DNA of 64,000 nt from NCBI GenBank assembly GCA_025201365.1, contig JAIXMF010000014.1, forward strand, positions 62,001 to 126,000, read 5' to 3'. The position numbers and the translations under genes are program-made. The stretch comes from Syncephalis plumigaleata. Taxonomy: Eukaryota; Zoopagomycota; Zoopagomycetes; Zoopagales; Piptocephalidaceae. Shown piece after piece: positions 22,559 to 31,933 of this stretch. The notes beneath the pieces are model-generated. The model saw only the letters and a list, made by a program, of their open reading frames with translations. It made no database searches and was not told the origin of the DNA. The stretch's first letter is position 1. Every line of letters begins with the position of its first letter.

Positions 22559-22771
22559 TTATTCTCGAGGCAATGGCTCATTGTTGCGAATGGGCAGGAA
22601 ATCCTCGGCGGCCCATCTTACGAAATCATCAACGACAATTTGATCTGGATTAGGTTCATCATCTGGCTCTGAAGGCGTCCTACTCTGACCACAAATACAC
22701 ATGGCCGCCACCAATACAATTGCTGCTGATCCGATAATAGGCGACAGGTATAGCATCCACTGATTCATCAT
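22559..22771 (-). CDS. Small single-pass membrane protein, unknown (copy 2)
   Basis: A 70-residue protein, MMNQWMLYLSPIIGSAAIVL then VAAMCICGQ, with one hydrophobic segment followed by an acidic, Pro-rich tail (PDDEPNPDQIVVDDFVRWAA) ending PLPRE. Layout and the [FR]-x-W-x-A-[ED]-D motif resemble the 64-residue protein at 21800-21994. No family recognised. Confidence 0.45.
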   Translation of the reverse strand: MMNQWMLYLSPIIGSAAIVLVAAMCICGQSRTPSEPDDEPNPDQIVVDDFVRWAAEDFLPIRNNEPLPRE

Positions 22772-23352
22772 AACTATTGGCCAATAATGCGGAATAAGAC
22801 GAGCAGTTACGGCATAGTCTTATATAATCATGCGTTCCATTACCTCGTCAGGTCAATGACAGGGAAAGCTCTACGGTCAGATCGCTTTTCTTTCGTTTGT
22901 CTTTGCAAGGTTAGTACGCGTCAATATGACATCATTCTTTGTTGTCGCATCAAGTCATTAATCAAAAGACAGGACCATGTACATGGACGTACATCTTTGT
23001 TATGTTCACGACACAAGACATGCACATCATCGTACTTGCCAATTGATTATAATACACGAATGGCGTTTTTTTCTTTATTTCTCGTTAATGTCTACAATTG
23101 TGTTTTATTAAGAAATTTATTAACATTCCATTACAAAATCTACACATTTATTAATAAGAACGAAAGTTAATGACTAACAATGCTAATTGGTTGGAAAAAC
23201 TTTGTACTTCTTATCCCGCTTTCTTTTCCTATTCCAACTACTTGCTGAATTGAACCAATTCTATTATACCATCTCGCTAGAACTATCACTCCTTCCTCTT
23301 TTCTGTTATAACTCTACATAATATATATATCATAGTGGTCCAAGCAGCAAAT
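22772..23352. other. Intergenic region with dispersed-repeat copy
   Basis: Upstream of the short-chain dehydrogenase gene. Holds copy B of the short repeat (23145-23203). A 127-codon open frame on the plus strand here has no protein-like features and overlaps the repeat. Confidence 0.5.
23145..23203 (-). repeat. Short dispersed repeat, copy B
   Basis: On the minus strand it reads AAGTTTTTCCAACCAATTAG, CATTGTTAGTCATTAACTTT, CGTTCTTATTAATAAATG. It matches the other four family members over the whole 55-60 bp and carries AATAAA at its 3' end. Confidence 0.7.
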
Positions 23353-24403
23353 ATGGGATGGTTCACGAAGGAATTCACTAATGAACAGGTGCCGGACTTG
23401 ACTGGCAAGGTATCTACGAGTACGATGACAATACGAGCAATACTAAACAACTACTTACTTGTAGGTCGCTGTGGTCACCGGTGCTAATACTGGAATTGGT
23501 TACCACATTGCTTTGCAGCTCGCTTTGCATGGCAGCAGAGTATACGCTGCCTGTCGTAATGAGGAACGCGCGCAAGCTGCTATCGATAGCATTAAGGATG
23601 AAGTTAGAAAGGCGCATTCCGATAGTAAAGACTCTGAGCCGGATATTCGATTTCTATCATTGGATTTGAACAGCCTTGCACAAGTGGATGTGGCAGCAAA
23701 GAAGCTCATTAATATTGAACCGAAAATACACATTCTTATTAACAATGCCGGTATAATGGGCGTGCCATTCACCATGACCGACGACAATATTGAGTCGCAT
23801 TTTGGTGTAAACCATATTGGACCCACCCTGTTCACTCAACGCCTATTACCGACCATTCGCGATAGTGGTACACCGGAGGATCCATCGCGTATCGTGTTCA
23901 CCTCGAGTCTTGGGCATTACTGGACCTACTGGAGCGGACCATGTCTTACACTCGACACTATTAACAATGAGAGGCGTTACTACTCCATGACCGCTTACGG
24001 GCACTCGAAGCTTGCCAACATTTTAACGGCCAACTACCTTGCGAGACAGGAGTCAAATGGCAATGATCGACCAACAATACTGATCAACTCGGTGCATCCA
24101 GGAATTGTACACTCGGAACTTGGTCGCAATATGCGGCACTCTCATGGCTGGATAGGGGATCTGGGCACTAGGGCTATTTACGCATGCTTGGGCATATCTT
24201 CAGCAGACGGGGCGTTGGCTACACTTTATGCGGCAACCGCCGATGAAGTCAAAGAGAAAGGCTATAATGGCGTGTTCTTTGTTCCATACGGCCGATGCTC
24301 AGCGCCAAGTGGATATGCGCAAAGCGAAGAACTACAAGACAAGCTATGGCAATTTACTCAATCAGTGATTGATGAAAAGCTAGGACACACTCGGCATAGA
24401 TGA
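23353..24403 (+). CDS. Short-chain dehydrogenase/reductase (retinol-dehydrogenase-like)
   Basis: NAD(P)-dependent oxidoreductase of the classical SDR family, closest in style to the RDH11-14/WW-oxidoreductase group; the substrate cannot be told. Two exons (23353-23409 and 23465-24403) give 331 aa. The N-terminus MGWFTKEFTNEQVPDLTGK leads into the Rossmann cofactor loop TGANTGIGYHIA. Further motifs are the strand-3 DLNSLAQV, NNAGIMGVP, catalytic Ser in VFTSSLGHYW, and catalytic YGHSK (Tyr and Lys), then VHPGIVHSELGRN. The Arg in CRNEERAQ after strand 2 suggests NADP. Length and spacing are normal, with no break. Confidence 0.92.
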
Positions 24404-24587
24404 TATACTCGTCTTTCTTCTTTACTTATATTAATAATCGCTATACATTTACTTGCACTAGTGCCGAAATGTTTTTTACGCCTCAAAAGCCTGTAATTGC
24501 ATTTCAGTAGTTGTGTAGTGAAATTCAATTCTTGATTATTTTCTAATAAACTTGTTAACATTTTATTAAGTCTTACTAGCGATTTAC

Positions 24588-25877
24588 TAGACTACTTCCC
24601 TCCACTTCTTTACCAATGCTGTCTTCTTAGTCTTGACTACATTCCACTTGTTATTTACTTCTTTCACATACTGTCTTATTCGTGCCAACTGCATTTCCCC
24701 GTCATTTCCCCTACCATTAAACAGTAAGTACCTTCTTTGTGTTAACTACATTCCACTTGTCAGTAAACAACACACACCTACTTCCTCTTAACTATATGCT
24801 AGCTAGTTCTTTTACTTTCTCAGTAATACGCGTCTTCTTCGTGTCATTCACATTCCACTTACTTTCTCTTTCACTTTAGCATACACATTCTCAATAGCAG
24901 CTATTCTGCCATACTATCTCTATGACGTTTATTTATCTCTTTGCTTTCCTCTTTCTCTTCCTCTAAACTGTCTACATGCTCACTTGTCGTTATTATTACT
25001 ATATCAATAAGCCTTGTTTATTGCTCGTTCTAGTCCTTTGTTTTCTATCACTGTCCTGCTTATTTATCAATGCTTAAGCGTTTACTGCTCTCGTTGTAAT
25101 ATGTACCTTTTACTTTACCACTCTTTTCCGTCATCTGTTTGTATGCCACCATTACGTCATGCTTTTATTTGTATTTTTATTTGTTTACTGCCGTATACAT
25201 ACTCTATCTACCTACAAGCATACACTGCTTCTTCAAATAAACTGGCATACGTGCTCATGCACCCTTCCTTGCTCATTCCTTATTCGTTTTCTCGTTATCA
25301 CGTAACTATTACCGTAACGCTCATATAAGGTGGATATGCACACTCTCGTCTATTGCTTTTTATTCTTTTATTCGTCCTCTAACCACACATACACCATCAC
25401 CACTCATGCTTTTCCTCTTACTCCACCTTCGTTTACAGTCATATACAGGCTGTGCTTAGCTGCAAACGTATACTACTTGTCGTTGTGTTGTTCTCGGTTG
25501 GTTGTCTTATTCCCGTCTAGTCTGCCGCTTTGCCACTGACTACTTGTCGAATATGTTGATTGTATGTCGCGTACTCGTATTTTGTATCGCTACTTGTCGG
25601 CAGCCACACTCCAATATGCATACTCTGTCATAAGCATACTTTACTCTTCACGCTGTGTAGTAGTTGGTTCTTTATTCGTTGTCGATCAACGTGGCATATA
25701 CCCCACTAGGTCTTTCATACTGATCTATCATCTATTCAGTTCTCTCTTTCTCGCTCCCTTGTCTACTTGCTTGCGACACTCCCTTGCCCTCACTCGTGTA
25801 TTTCTATTATTTCCTGCCGTGTCCTTTATTCACTGTGTTTACTTGCCGCGTTATACCACTTTATTCGCGTTGACTTG
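24588..25877 (+). repeat. 1.3 kb dispersed repeat, left copy (inverted partner at 42374-43680)
   Basis: Pyrimidine-rich on this strand and near-identical to the reverse complement of 42374-43680. The translated frames of the two copies agree at roughly 95% of positions by eye. Both contain several imperfect subrepeats around ACTACATTCCACTTGT (for example near 24637, 24746 and 24846). Open frames inside are low complexity and I do not call them genes. The right copy seems to continue a little beyond the point where this one stops, so this copy may be truncated. Class unknown; no terminal inverted repeats, target duplication or transposase were recognised. Confidence 0.7.
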
Positions 25878-26001
25878 AAGCAATCGTAGAAATTTCCTAA
25901 TTTGTTTTTTTAATGTGACCCGGGCCATAAAATTTCCTAATTTGGCGAAAATGGCCAATTTTTACCTAAAAGAATATGATGTCAAAAAAGCTTCCAATTT
26001 C
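25878..26001. other. Spacer with short direct repeat before the LTR element
   Basis: The 15-mer AAATTTCCTAATTTG occurs twice, near 25888 and 25929, followed by a small hairpin TTGGC...GCCAA. It may be the remnant of another element. The last four bases, TTTC, are the target duplication of the LTR element. Confidence 0.4.
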
Positions 26002-26501
26002 TGTAACGCGGCAATTTGTTCTGCCTGAAATAATGTTACGATAGATTCGAGAGCTCGTGTTAAGATAAGACACTATGATAAGTTGAGAGAATTGTAGAGT
26101 AGAGGGTATTGTTCGATGAGTAAGTGTGTGATAAGATAATGTCTTTATTTCGTATAAATGTAAGTACGCTTATATAGCTAGAACAGCTATGAATGTAAAG
26201 AGGTACCAGCAGTAGATGTGAGTTTGCTACAGCGCATCTTTGCCGAGTTAGTCGAAGATGTACTAGTTCGCGTAGTACTTGTTGATGAGCGGGAAGCGTA
26301 GCATGGCGAATGCTACTTTATGTTGAATCGTCGGGTGGTTGTTGATTGTTTGTGTAAGGGAATAAGAGGCGAGTGGGTGATCGTTATAGATCCTGACGTA
26401 ATAATGAGCAAGTGTATCATCACGTGATCAAATCTAGGTGGAGATTCGTTAAAGTGAGGAAATCCTACTGTGAAGTTCATATATCACAGGAGCGGATTAC
26501 A
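26002..26501 (-). repeat. 3' LTR of the gypsy element
   Basis: A 500 bp direct repeat, TGTAACGCGG to GCGGATTACA on the plus strand, matching 31161-31660. Confidence 0.95.
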
Positions 26502-26529
26502 TGCCCACACAAATGCTTGACGTCCTCGT

Positions 26530-29500
26530 TCAAGGTTGTCGGAAGCGACGAAGAGTGGATCGTAGTTGGCTTGGTCGAACGACAGGTATCATTTGTTGAT
26601 ATTCGTGGTATGGTTTAAGTCTGTCGACGTGAACGATATCGAAACTCTTACCATCCGATATAAGGTAAGTACCGGGGTGTAATAAACGAATGACTTTGTA
26701 CGGTCCATCATACAAGTTAGTGAATTTTCCGCTTGATGATACCATTACCCGTAATAAAACCTCCGTATTTGGTTGGAAAGAACGCGGTTGAACCGTTCGA
26801 TCGTAGCGAATCTTCTGACGTATCTGTGCAATTCGCGTATTCTCTTGAGCCACTTCTCGTAACTTCGGTAATTCGTACTGAATACTTTGTAAACGTTGAT
26901 CGTATTCTTCTTCGGAATCAATGAAACTATTCGTATTCAACGTCCATACGGCTGGCGTTTTGAGCTCATAACCATATAACAAACGACTAGGGGTAAACTT
27001 CGTAGTAGCACTGGTCATGGTGCGAATAACTAATAAAGCTTTCCATAAATCTACATCCCATTGTAAATTGCCGTTAGTCAGTTTAGTTAGCTGCTCTTTC
27101 AATGTTCGATTTAACCGTTCTACTTGACCGTTCGCTTGTGGTCTATAAGCAGTAGTAGGAGTATGATGAATTCGTAAATACTTAAAGAATTCGTCGGCTA
27201 AATCGCTCGTGAAGTCGGCTCCTCGATCCGTAATTAACTGCTGAGGAACTCCATATAATGCCACAACATCTTCTATTAAGAAACGAATGACCGTCTCAGT
27301 GGTGATATCCTTGGTAGCTCGAGCAATAGGCCATTTAGTGAAGTAATCGATAGCTGTCAAAATATATCGATTTCCGGACGTACTGATGGGGTTGATGGGT
27401 CCCATGGCGTCAACACCGAGTAATTGGAATGGATAACTGGAACTGATAGAATGCATAGGTTCATGTCTAATGGCCGTCGTAGTATTCCGCTGGCATATGT
27501 CGCATCCTTTTACTACTTCTTTTACGACTTTGTATAAACCGATGCCGGCGAAACGCATCTTCACACGTCTCCATGTATTTTCGACACCATTGTGTCCTTC
27601 ATTATGTATCCTTGCTATTTCCTCGTGAGCGTTATGCTCATGTAATACTTCCTTTTCCTGATTATTGATAACTTGATACAATTTATCATCGATAACCTTA
27701 TACTTTCCTGCGATTCTTCGTAATCGCTTTCTTTCAATTTCCGTGGCGTTGGTAGGATAAACCATTTTGTTCACATAATCTCTAGTTGCGTTATAGAAGG
27801 TGAATGACATTGCAAATAGGTCGGTATGCTGTTCCATAGGAGCTGGATGTCGAGATAAGTAATCGGCCGGGTTTATCTTGCCTTTGATATGTTCGATGTC
27901 GTAGTCGTATTCCATTAACATTAATTGCCATCTAGCTAGTCGACCGGTGAGTGGTTCTGACGTCTTAAATAGCGATAATAATGCAGAGTGATCCGTTTTA
28001 AGCGTAAATCGTCGTCCATACAGGTAATGTCGGTAATGCTTTACAGCCCATATGACGGCGAGTCCTTCCAGGTGGGTGGGACTATAATTGCTTTCGGCTT
28101 GACTGAGACTACGGCTAGCATAAGAAATAACAACTTCCTTCTGATCGGGCAACCGTTGTTGTAGGATTGCTCCAAGACCTCGTCCCGATCCATCTGTAGT
28201 TAAAACAAAAGGTAAGTTCCAATCTACAAATCGTAGAATAGGAGCGTTAGCGAGTTTGGATTGCAACGTTTGAAACGCTTCTATTTGATCTTCATCCCAC
28301 GACCAGGGCGTATTCTTCCGCATTAATCGATTTAATGGGCGTGATATAGTTGCAAAGCCTTCCACAAAGCGTCTATAATAACTGGCCAGGCCCATAAATG
28401 ATCTAACTGTCGTAACGTTAGTAGGTGGTTTAGCATGTATAATCGCATCGATTTTGTTCGGGGTGGGTGCTAAACCATGAGCTGAAATTCGAAAACCTAA
28501 ATATTCCAGTCCTTGATATCCAATGAAGCATTTAGTGGGAGATAGTTGAAGTTGAACTTTTCGGCATCTATCGAGGGCTATTTTTAGATGGTCCAAATGT
28601 TCGTCCACATTCTTCGAGTAAATAATAATGTCGTCAATGAATACTATGACGTTTTTCCATAACATATCAGCGAACACACGTTCCATCATGCGTTGATACG
28701 TTCCAGGGGCGTTTGCTAGACCGAAAGGCATAACTAAAAAGCGGTAAAAGCCTCCACCAGGGATTGCAAAAGCCGTTTTGTCGCGATCGTCTTCCGTAGC
28801 CAAAGGGACTTGCCAATATCCAGAACGCGCATCGAGTGTTGAGTAAACTGATGATCCACCTAAGGCGTCCATAATTTCGTCAATTAAAGGTAAGGGATAC
28901 TTATCCTTTCTAGTAATTGCATTTAACTTTCGATAGTCGACACATAGACGTAGTCCACCGTTCTTCTTTTGAATGGGCACAAGTGGAGCACACCAGGGTG
29001 ATTGCGCTTCTTCGATTACGCCACTTTGCTTCATCTTCTCGATTTCTTCTTTGATTTGACGTAGCATTGCTTGTGGTACACGGTAAGGTCGAATTCTTAC
29101 CGGCGAATGATCTCCTGTATCAATCGAGTGCGTTGCTGCGGTTGTACGTCCTAATTCCTCGATTTCCTCTGCGAAAACATCCTTAAAGTCGTCAACTACC
29201 GCTTGTAACTGGGCTCTGTCGTCTTCCGGTAACGGTTGATAAGCAGTGGTTGGTGTAGTGACTGCGAGTCCAAACAGATCGTCCGGGTCCATGATATCGA
29301 GATCTGCATCGTTTCCTGAATCGCTCTGACTGTTCACGGCAGTTACTCCTTCATTTTGTACACTGAAATGTTCGAATAAGGTTTCAATGCTAGCGGTATC
29401 CGTTGGAGGCGTGTCTGGAGCGGCAAATACGGGAGCGTCCTCTAATAGGGGGTCGATATCGTCGTACTGCTGCGTATTCATGGGAATTTCCATTGTTATA

Positions 29501-31071
29501 CCATCCTTTCGATAAATTAACTTGTTTTGAATGATATCTGGGGTAATGGAATTTCTCTTCATCCAGTCGATACCTAGAATCAGTAGATGACCTGTTCTTT
29601 CGAATACAATGATATCCGCGGGTAAAGTGAGGGGTCCAATACTTATGGGTAAGTCTTTCACCATATGCCGGGGAGTATGTCGTTGTCCATCTGCGGTGAC
29701 CAATACTCGATCAACGCGGTGTCTAGGTCGTATACCTAAGTGTGAGACCAACGCAGGGCTGATCACCGAGCTGGCAGCTCCAGTATCGATAATTGCCATT
29801 ACTTCTATACCGTTGATGATTACACGTCGTCGAGCTGAAGTGTAATTGTGACCAATTTCATCATCAAGATTGTTGGCATCCATCTCACGTCGTAAAGCTC
29901 GTGCTAACTGTTGTCTGATTGCCGGTGATTGGTAAATCAGTTGTGCAATCGAGATATTTGCTGGCGTCGAACGTAGTTGATCCTCAATCTTGTACGCATT
30001 TCTGTCTGTCTCCAAATTTAGATTAGGAGGCATTCGTGGTTGCCGGGGAACTCTTGCAGCCACATTTCCTTCTTTCGCTGCGGGGGCTTTCCTTCGTGGT
30101 ACATCCTTCGCTTGTACCGTTGGTTGCGCAACGTGTGTTGTTGGTACCGTCTGTTCTTGGATATCCATTTCCATATCGGTAGCAACGGCTTTTCTAGCGT
30201 TCTTCCTTGTAGCGGGAATAGCTATATCTCGTTCTTTCCTCTTTCCTAAGGGGAACAAATCATCTTCATTAGCATCGTTATCTAATAGATTCAGATTTTC
30301 TCCTTGTCTCTGGGGACATTCTCGGGCCATATGTCCTTTGCCTTGACAATTGTAACATCGTCTTTCGCTGAATGAACGCTCATTGTTTCGTTCCGTGGGC
30401 TTGTTCTTTTCTTGTACCATGGCTTGTATCATGTTGAGCGACATTTCTTGAAATCGCTCCATTAGACGTTCCATGCTGGTTTCGAGAGACTGACTCTTGC
30501 TTTCTTCGCTCTTGGTCCGACCAATTAACGCTGGTTGGTCGTAGGATGCCTTGATACTTGGTAAGATATCCTGCGCTTCTAAATCAAGACTTTCTTCTCG
30601 CAGTAATAACTCCTTGGCTCGTCGGTATGTATTTGGACCTTCCTTTCGAAATTCACGCTTGTACTCCGGTCGAATAGCTTGAGCTAGTAATTCCAACTTG
30701 ACCTCGTCGCTTGTAATTTCCGCACGCTTGATCAGGCTATCCAATGTGGTGAGTAGCTCGTCGATGGATTCTTCTTTTCCTTGACGATACGAGAAGAGCT
30801 GCCTAGTTGCATGATGTTTATAGCCAACGGTAACATATTTACTACGGAAGGCATTCTCGAATTCTTGCCAGGTCGTAGTCACTTCTTCGATGGATTCATA
30901 CCATGCCTCGGCCGTCCCTTCTAAGCTGACTCCTGCCATTGCGATTGCTTGGTCGTCGAGCCAATTGTTTGCACGTTTGATCTTCTTGAATCGGCTCAGC
31001 CATTTCTCGGGGTCTTCACTCTTGCGTCTTCCGAAGGTAGGGGCTTCCATACATCCGATCTTGCCGTCCAT
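26530..31071 (-). CDS. Gag-Pol polyprotein of the gypsy element
   Basis: Single 1513-residue frame. Order: a gag retrotrans-type domain (residues about 20-170), a CCHC zinc knuckle (CYNCQGKGHMAREC, about 240), an aspartic protease (AIIDTGAASSVISP, about 430), reverse transcriptase (VDYRKLNAITRKDKYPLPLI, then VIFIDDIIIYSK), RNase H (FVLTTDGSGRGLGAILQQ), and an integrase with an HHCC zinc region (HNEGHNGVENTW to CDICQRN) and a DDE core. Protease, RT, RNase H, integrase is the Ty3/gypsy (Metaviridae) order. No separate chromodomain is obvious at the C-terminus. Gag and Pol share one frame, as in several fungal gypsy clades. Confidence 0.95.
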   Translation of the reverse strand: MDGKIGCMEAPTFGRRKSEDPEKWLSRFKKIKRANNWLDDQAIAMAGVSLEGTAEAWYESIEEVTTTWQEFENAFRSKYVTVGYKHHATRQLFSYRQGKEESIDELLTTLDSLIKRAEITSDEVKLELLAQAIRPEYKREFRKEGPNTYRRAKELLLREESLDLEAQDILPSIKASYDQPALIGRTKSEESKSQSLETSMERLMERFQEMSLNMIQAMVQEKNKPTERNNERSFSERRCYNCQGKGHMARECPQRQGENLNLLDNDANEDDLFPLGKRKERDIAIPATRKNARKAVATDMEMDIQEQTVPTTHVAQPTVQAKDVPRRKAPAAKEGNVAARVPRQPRMPPNLNLETDRNAYKIEDQLRSTPANISIAQLIYQSPAIRQQLARALRREMDANNLDDEIGHNYTSARRRVIINGIEVMAIIDTGAASSVISPALVSHLGIRPRHRVDRVLVTADGQRHTPRHMVKDLPISIGPLTLPADIIVFERTGHLLILGIDWMKRNSITPDIIQNKLIYRKDGITMEIPMNTQQYDDIDPLLEDAPVFAAPDTPPTDTASIETLFEHFSVQNEGVTAVNSQSDSGNDADLDIMDPDDLFGLAVTTPTTAYQPLPEDDRAQLQAVVDDFKDVFAEEIEELGRTTAATHSIDTGDHSPVRIRPYRVPQAMLRQIKEEIEKMKQSGVIEEAQSPWCAPLVPIQKKNGGLRLCVDYRKLNAITRKDKYPLPLIDEIMDALGGSSVYSTLDARSGYWQVPLATEDDRDKTAFAIPGGGFYRFLVMPFGLANAPGTYQRMMERVFADMLWKNVIVFIDDIIIYSKNVDEHLDHLKIALDRCRKVQLQLSPTKCFIGYQGLEYLGFRISAHGLAPTPNKIDAIIHAKPPTNVTTVRSFMGLASYYRRFVEGFATISRPLNRLMRKNTPWSWDEDQIEAFQTLQSKLANAPILRFVDWNLPFVLTTDGSGRGLGAILQQRLPDQKEVVISYASRSLSQAESNYSPTHLEGLAVIWAVKHYRHYLYGRRFTLKTDHSALLSLFKTSEPLTGRLARWQLMLMEYDYDIEHIKGKINPADYLSRHPAPMEQHTDLFAMSFTFYNATRDYVNKMVYPTNATEIERKRLRRIAGKYKVIDDKLYQVINNQEKEVLHEHNAHEEIARIHNEGHNGVENTWRRVKMRFAGIGLYKVVKEVVKGCDICQRNTTTAIRHEPMHSISSSYPFQLLGVDAMGPINPISTSGNRYILTAIDYFTKWPIARATKDITTETVIRFLIEDVVALYGVPQQLITDRGADFTSDLADEFFKYLRIHHTPTTAYRPQANGQVERLNRTLKEQLTKLTNGNLQWDVDLWKALLVIRTMTSATTKFTPSRLLYGYELKTPAVWTLNTNSFIDSEEEYDQRLQSIQYELPKLREVAQENTRIAQIRQKIRYDRTVQPRSFQPNTEVLLRVMVSSSGKFTNLYDGPYKVIRLLHPGTYLISDGKSFDIVHVDRLKPYHEYQQMIPVVRPSQLRSTLRRFRQP

Positions 31072-31160
31072 TGCGATACTTGATGTAGAAATGTAACTAA
31101 ATATGAAAAATAAATGTCTTAGTCTTAGCTAGAAGAACTCCCTGTAGTGAGCACCAAAAT

Positions 31161-31660
31161 TGTAACGCGGCAATTTGTTCTGCCTGAAATAATGTTACGA
31201 TAGATTCGAGAGCTCGTGTTAAGATAAGACACTATGATAAGTTGAGAGAATTGTAGAGTAGAGGGTATTGTTCGATGAGTAAGTGTGTGATAAGATAATG
31301 TCTTTATTTCGTATAAATGTAAGTACGCTTATATAGCTAGAACAGCTATGAATGTAAAGAGGTACCAGCAGTAGATGTGAGTTTGCTACAGCGCATCTTT
31401 GCCGAGTTAGTCGAAGATGTACTAGTTCGCGTAGTACTTGTTGATGAGCGGGAAGCGTAGCATGGCGAATGCTACTTTATGTTGAATCGTCGGGTGGTTG
31501 TTGATTGTTTGTGTAAGGGAATAAGAGGCGAGTGGGTGATCGTTATAGATCCTGACGTAATAATGAGCAAGTGTATCATCACGTGATCAAATCTAGGTGG
31601 AGATTCGTTAAAGTGAGGAAATCCTACTGTGAAGTTCATATATCACAGGAGCGGATTACA
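31161..31660 (-). repeat. 5' LTR of the gypsy element
   Basis: A 500 bp repeat matching 26002-26501; followed on the plus strand by TTTC (target duplication) and then the tRNA-Ala gene. Confidence 0.95.
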
Positions 31661-31670
31661 TTTCAGCGAT

Positions 31671-31743
31671 GGGGGGCTAGCTCAAATGGTAGAGCGCTCG
31701 CTTAGCATGCGAGAGGCACCGGGATCGACGCCCGGGTTCTCCA
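31671..31743 (+). tRNA. tRNA-Ala (anticodon AGC)
   Basis: A 73-nt cloverleaf without intron. D arm GCTC/GAGC, anticodon stem CTCGC/GCGAG with loop TTAGCAT (AGC), and T arm CCGGG/CCCGG. The acceptor stem GGGGGGC pairs with GTTCTCC using three G-U pairs, one being G3-U70, the alanine identity pair. The T loop reads ATCGACG, with A at the usually invariant T54, a slight oddity. Internal A and B boxes are recognisable. The gypsy LTR ends 10 bp upstream, and the serine dehydratase stop lies 190 bp downstream on the other strand. Confidence 0.9.
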
Positions 31744-31933
31744 CAGCCTTTTTGCCAGTTGTGGCATGTATTTTGCAGCAACATTGTTTATTTTACGTCT
31801 TATAGCATGAAGGATTATGCAACTAACTTTTTTATTAAAGAGTAACTCTGTTAAACGATTGCTAAACCGTATATATGTATATGCTTGGGGTGTTATTATG
31901 TTTATATGGACGATGATGATATGCGGCGTGAAT

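Larger units (their letters stand above)
26002..31660 (-). mobile_element. Ty3/gypsy LTR retrotransposon, looks whole and young
   Basis: Element of about 5.66 kb bounded by two 500 bp LTRs (26002-26501 and 31161-31660) that start TG and end CA and look identical by eye. The flanking 4-bp duplication TTTC is present on both sides. It is transcribed on the minus strand. A likely primer site with TGGTGCTCAC follows the 5' LTR near 31140-31157. One long gag-pol frame fills the inside. No break was noticed. The matching LTRs imply a recent insertion. Its 5' LTR ends 10 bp upstream of a tRNA-Ala gene. Confidence 0.95.

Noticed and set aside
22787-23170. 127-codon open frame upstream of the dehydrogenase
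   Set aside because: Composition is not protein-like and it runs into a dispersed-repeat copy.
25014-25878. Consecutive open frames within the left 1.3 kb repeat
   Set aside because: Low-complexity, pyrimidine-driven frames; the inverted copy keeps them only because the DNA is near-identical. No domain, no start context.
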